NCBI RefSeq assembly: GCF_014803385.1
Contig: NZ_JACYFC010000004.1
Location: 411,046-475,045 of the forward strand
Direction: 5' to 3'
Source of the DNA: Marinomonas colpomeniae
Lineage (GTDB): Bacteria > Pseudomonadota > Gammaproteobacteria > Pseudomonadales > Marinomonadaceae
DNA length: 64,000 nucleotides
The notes beneath the pieces are model-generated. The model made no database searches, had not been told where the DNA came from, and saw only the letters and a program-made list of their open reading frames with translations. This document shows positions 61,238 through 64,000 of this stretch, one piece after another. The translations under genes and the position numbers were made by a program. Numbering within the stretch: the stretch's first letter is position 1; every line of letters begins with the position of its first letter.

Positions 61238-62713
61238 ATGTCACAGACGTACATTGTTGTTGATCAGGCCAAAGATTGGTCCGCGTTTTTACCCAGTGAT
61301 CGAGTGATCACATTTACACAGTACCTAAACTTGGCGACCAAAAGCCAAGGACGAACACGCATTATCAACTTATGTAAAAGCAACAAATATCTGTCTGATG
61401 GATATTACTGTTCTCTGTTGGCAGAAAGCCGTGGTCATCACGTTATACCTTCTGTTCGTGTCTTAAACGACATCAGCAAAAAAACACTGTACGAAATGCA
61501 AGTCGCGCAATTACTGCCTGCTCTTGGGCAAAAGCTGGGTACGCCAGAAACACCAACTGAACTGAGTTTCTATTGTGTGTTTGGCAAAAGTACGCAACCA
61601 GAGATGAAAGAATTCGCACGTAAAATGTTCGAAGCCTTCGCTTGCCCAGTGTTAGAAGTGAAATTGAAATTCCGTAAAACGTGGCAAGTGAGTGATTTGC
61701 AAATTACTTCCCACAAAAATTTAAACGACGAAGAAGAAACCTTATTCGCAGAATCATTAGAAGCTTTCAGTACCAAGGTATGGAACAAAAGCCGTGCTTT
61801 GCGTACTGCGAAATTTGACTTAGCTATGCTGGTGAACCCAGATGAAGACATGCCGCCAAGCGACTCACAAGCGTTGAAAAAATTCGTACACGCAGGCAAA
61901 CAGCTTGGCATCCAAGTCGACATGATTGGGCCAAAAGACATCATGCGCTTGCCAGAATACGATGGTCTTTTCATTCGTGAAACCACTAATATCGACCACC
62001 ACACTTACCGTTTCGCGAAAAAAGCCGAAGCTGCAGGTTTGGTCGTCATGGACGATCCCCAATCCATTATGCGTTGTACCAACAAGGTGTACTTGGCGGA
62101 TTTGTTTAACACTCATAAAGTGCCATGCCCAAAAACGCGCATCGTACACAAGGGTGAAAAAGACGTAGAAGAAGCATTAGAAGCCGTCATCAACTACCCA
62201 ATGGTAGTGAAAATCCCTGACGGCGCGTTTTCAAAAGGCGTAATCAAAGCGGAAAACCGAGCGGCGCTGACAGAAAGCCTAAATACCCTATTCAAAAAAT
62301 CGTCTTTGTTATTGGTACAAGAATACCTGTACACAGAATTCGACTGGCGTATCGGCATTTTAAACAACAAGCCGATCTTTGCTTGTCGTTATTACATGGT
62401 GAAAAACCACTGGCAGATTTACCAACACAGCGAAACCAAAAGCCAAAGTGGCGGCTTTGATACCTTGCCAACATTTGAGGTTCCTCGACGCGTTTTACAA
62501 GCGGCAATCGCGTCAACTAAACCGATTGGCGATGGTTTATATGGGGTTGATGTAAAAGAAATTAATGGCCGTGGTTACGTTATCGAAGTAAACGACAACC
62601 CAAGCATCGACCGAGGCGTAGAAGACAAATACCTAGGCGACGAGCTCTACATGCACATCATGTCTGAATTCTTGCGTCGCATGCAATTGAAGCGTAGTAA
62701 CACGCCAAGCTAA
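61238..62713 (+). CDS. RimK-like ATP-grasp ligase with RLAN N-terminal domain
   Basis: A 491-residue protein. The N-terminal 200 residues match the RLAN (RimK-like ATP-grasp N-terminal) domain and the C-terminal 280 are an ATP-grasp fold: the ATP-lysine YPMVVKIPDGAFSKGV, LLVQEYL and the metal-binding VIEVNDNPSID. ATP-grasp enzymes of this type join a carboxylate to an amine, as RimK adds glutamate to ribosomal protein S6. The substrate here is unknown. It is divergent from the GNAT-C39 gene with 284 bases between them. AAGGAAAAG lies 12 bases before the ATG. A strong terminator follows. Confidence 0.92.
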   Translation: MSQTYIVVDQAKDWSAFLPSDRVITFTQYLNLATKSQGRTRIINLCKSNKYLSDGYYCSLLAESRGHHVIPSVRVLNDISKKTLYEMQVAQLLPALGQKLGTPETPTELSFYCVFGKSTQPEMKEFARKMFEAFACPVLEVKLKFRKTWQVSDLQITSHKNLNDEEETLFAESLEAFSTKVWNKSRALRTAKFDLAMLVNPDEDMPPSDSQALKKFVHAGKQLGIQVDMIGPKDIMRLPEYDGLFIRETTNIDHHTYRFAKKAEAAGLVVMDDPQSIMRCTNKVYLADLFNTHKVPCPKTRIVHKGEKDVEEALEAVINYPMVVKIPDGAFSKGVIKAENRAALTESLNTLFKKSSLLLVQEYLYTEFDWRIGILNNKPIFACRYYMVKNHWQIYQHSETKSQSGGFDTLPTFEVPRRVLQAAIASTKPIGDGLYGVDVKEINGRGYVIEVNDNPSIDRGVEDKYLGDELYMHIMSEFLRRMQLKRSNTPS

Positions 62714-63026
62714 TCCATATTAGCTCTAAAAAAGTAAAAAGGCGCCCTATAAAACTGACCGCCTTTTTACTACCTTACACTGCAAAAAATTCGTTATATA
62801 ATATAAAAAAACATCTCCTCAATTTTACAAACATAAGAACTAAATTAACCTCTGTAGGCTATTGTTAATAAAATAAAACTTATAATGTTTTTTTTGTATT
62901 ACAATTGATAAAACTAAAATAAAAAAAGTGCTATTGAGTGTGTTAAAATTTGACATCGATCCTTACGAATGGAGTTAAAGGTCGACTTAAAACTCGCTCT
63001 ATATGCCTAAAAAAAACAAGGACACC
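62714..63026. other. 313-bp intergenic region before the GntR gene
   Basis: Holds the ligase terminator and then about 230 very AT-rich bases that should include the GntR promoter. No gene is supported. Confidence 0.6.
62734..62770 (+). terminator. Terminator after the RimK-like ligase gene
   Basis: A perfect 11-bp stem GTAAAAAGGCG (62734-62744) and CGCCTTTTTAC (62760-62770) with a 15-base loop, 21 bases after the stop. Confidence 0.9.
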
Positions 63027-63737
63027 ATGACTAATAATTTCTCTAGTATCTCGACCTCGTCAAGAAGTCTACACGTACAAGTTGCTCGAAGTATTGCCCG
63101 TCGAATTTTATCAGGCGAGTTAGCTCAAGGGTCTCTTGTTCCAAATGAAATGACACTTTGCGAGCAATTCGGTGTCAGCCGTACAGCACTGCGTGAAGCT
63201 ATTAAACTACTCACCTCTAAAGGCTTATTGGAATCTCGCCCTAAAATTGGTACTAAAGTAGTTCATCGTGCATATTGGAATTTTTTAGACGCCCAAATTA
63301 TTGAATGGATGGACGGTTTAAGTGACCCTGAAGTTTTTTGTAGTCAATTTTTAGGCCTTAGACGTGCTGTAGAACCAGAAGCCTGCGCACTAGCAGCAAT
63401 CCATGCGACACCAGAACAACGTCAAGAACTCTCTGAAATTTTTCAAGAAATGGTAAAAGTTACCGAAAATTTCAATCAAGCTAAGTGGACAGAAGTTGAT
63501 ATGAGCTTCCATCAAGTTATTTTCAACTCAACTAATAATGACTTCTACTTACCTTTTGGCAATATTCTAACCACCATGTTTAAAACCTTCATAATGCACT
63601 CTTCTAAAGAAGGTGATGTTTGCTTAAATGAACACCGTTTAATTTATGAGGCAATTATGGCAGGCGACAGTGCTAAAGCTAAAGCAGTATCTCTTGATCA
63701 TTTACAATCCGCTAAGCATCACCTACCAGAGACATAA
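63027..63737 (+). CDS. GntR/FadR-family regulator, probably of sugar-acid metabolism
   Basis: A 236-residue regulator: an N-terminal GntR winged helix (about 15-75, PNEMTLCEQFGVSRTALREAIKLL) and a C-terminal FadR/FCD domain (about 90-225) with its metal-binding Asp/His set (DMSFHQVIF, EHRLIYEAI). It resembles DgoR-like regulators of sugar-acid catabolism, but no catabolic gene is visible before the right edge. An ATG eight codons upstream is in frame, yet AAGGA fits the ATG at 63027. A strong terminator follows. Confidence 0.87.
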   Translation: MTNNFSSISTSSRSLHVQVARSIARRILSGELAQGSLVPNEMTLCEQFGVSRTALREAIKLLTSKGLLESRPKIGTKVVHRAYWNFLDAQIIEWMDGLSDPEVFCSQFLGLRRAVEPEACALAAIHATPEQRQELSEIFQEMVKVTENFNQAKWTEVDMSFHQVIFNSTNNDFYLPFGNILTTMFKTFIMHSSKEGDVCLNEHRLIYEAIMAGDSAKAKAVSLDHLQSAKHHLPET

Positions 63738-63780
63738 TTACCTTAGTTGTAGTCAGAACATGTTTTAATTTGACTAATTT

Positions 63781-63820
63781 AAAAAGCATCAAATAAAGTA
63801 GTTTATTTGATGCTTTTTTC
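63781..63820 (+). terminator. Terminator after the GntR gene
   Basis: Perfect 17-bp arms (63781-63797 and 63802-63818) centred on GCATCAAATAAA/TTTATTTGATGC, loop GTAG, with T-tract. Confidence 0.93.
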
Positions 63821-63943
63821 TATGTAAAAAACTGCAACATTCAATACCTAATCAAAGCACTCACTTCAATATAAACCTTTCATAGATACAAATAACTCGA
63901 CTCTCTTTTTAGAATCAACACTCATTTAGTTTATTGCAGATGT

Positions 63944-63976
63944 AAAAAAGCCCTGACTACTTACGTAATCAGGGCT
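63944..63976 (-). terminator. Terminator of a minus-strand gene lying beyond the right edge
   Basis: On the minus strand AGCCCTGA/TCAGGGCT (63949-63956 and 63969-63976) is followed by T6. It must belong to a gene whose coding part lies mostly to the right of the window. Confidence 0.85.
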
Positions 63977-64000
63977 CTCTAAAATAAATCTTGATGACGA

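Noticed and set aside
63979..64000. Possible last six codons of a minus-strand gene (R-H-Q-D-L-F-stop)
   Set aside because: The minus-strand terminator at 63944 makes a gene end here likely, but six codons are too few to call a gene or frame.

Overview
The window looks like a piece of chromosome from a moderately AT-rich marine gammaproteobacterium of the Oceanospirillales, most like Marinomonas. This rests on protein resemblance and gene order (lexA next to topA, glnS-cysS, ppiB-lpxH, leuCDB-asd, the bepA/tusA/perM group, and an arsR-GAPDH-arsJ arsenic operon). No database search was possible, so the genus is an inference.

Layout. The left edge (1-8.8 kb) holds the start of an RhlB-like RNA helicase, dinG divergent from lexA with two tandem SOS boxes between them, a small two-gene cassette followed by topA, two unknown membrane-anchored proteins and a universal stress protein. 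From 8.8 to 19.3 kb come glnS-cysS, an AzlCD amino-acid exporter with a MarR-GNAT fusion regulator beside a perfect 40-bp palindrome, queC, ppiB-lpxH, miaE and a membrane-anchored pseudokinase/SUMF1-like fusion. From 19.5 to 32.5 kb are an unusually long AcnB, HPF, a YoaK-family protein, leuC-leuD-leuB-asd with a divergent LysR regulator, an MFS transporter and a GH13 alpha-glucosidase. From 32.5 to 39.7 kb are PerM/TusA-like and BepA-like proteins, a TPR-GGDEF diguanylate cyclase, four tandem initiator tRNA genes on an exact 163-bp repeat, and msrA.

Accessory region (39.7-56 kb). Two adhesins of the LapA type (2640 and 809 residues) are encoded on the minus strand. They share the N-terminal retention module, the C-terminal type I secretion signal, and a palindrome about 80-90 bases upstream of the start codon. 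The 5.4 kb between them lies on the opposite strand and carries a SulP transporter with a tandem-UspA protein, then arsR-GAPDH-arsJ, which detoxifies arsenate by making and exporting 1-arseno-3-phosphoglycerate.

Right part (56-64 kb). An NfeD-SPFH membrane-protein operon, an AraC regulator, a threonine aldolase, a divergent pair (GNAT/C39-peptidase fusion and RimK-like ATP-grasp ligase) that looks like an uncharacterised peptide-tagging or peptide-metabolite module, and a GntR/FadR-type regulator.

The items most worth following up are the GNAT-C39/RimK pair, the co-regulated adhesin pair with differing LapG-type cleavage motifs, the pseudokinase-SUMF1 fusion, and the MarR-GNAT palindrome. 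No CRISPR array, insertion sequence, prophage or rRNA was seen.
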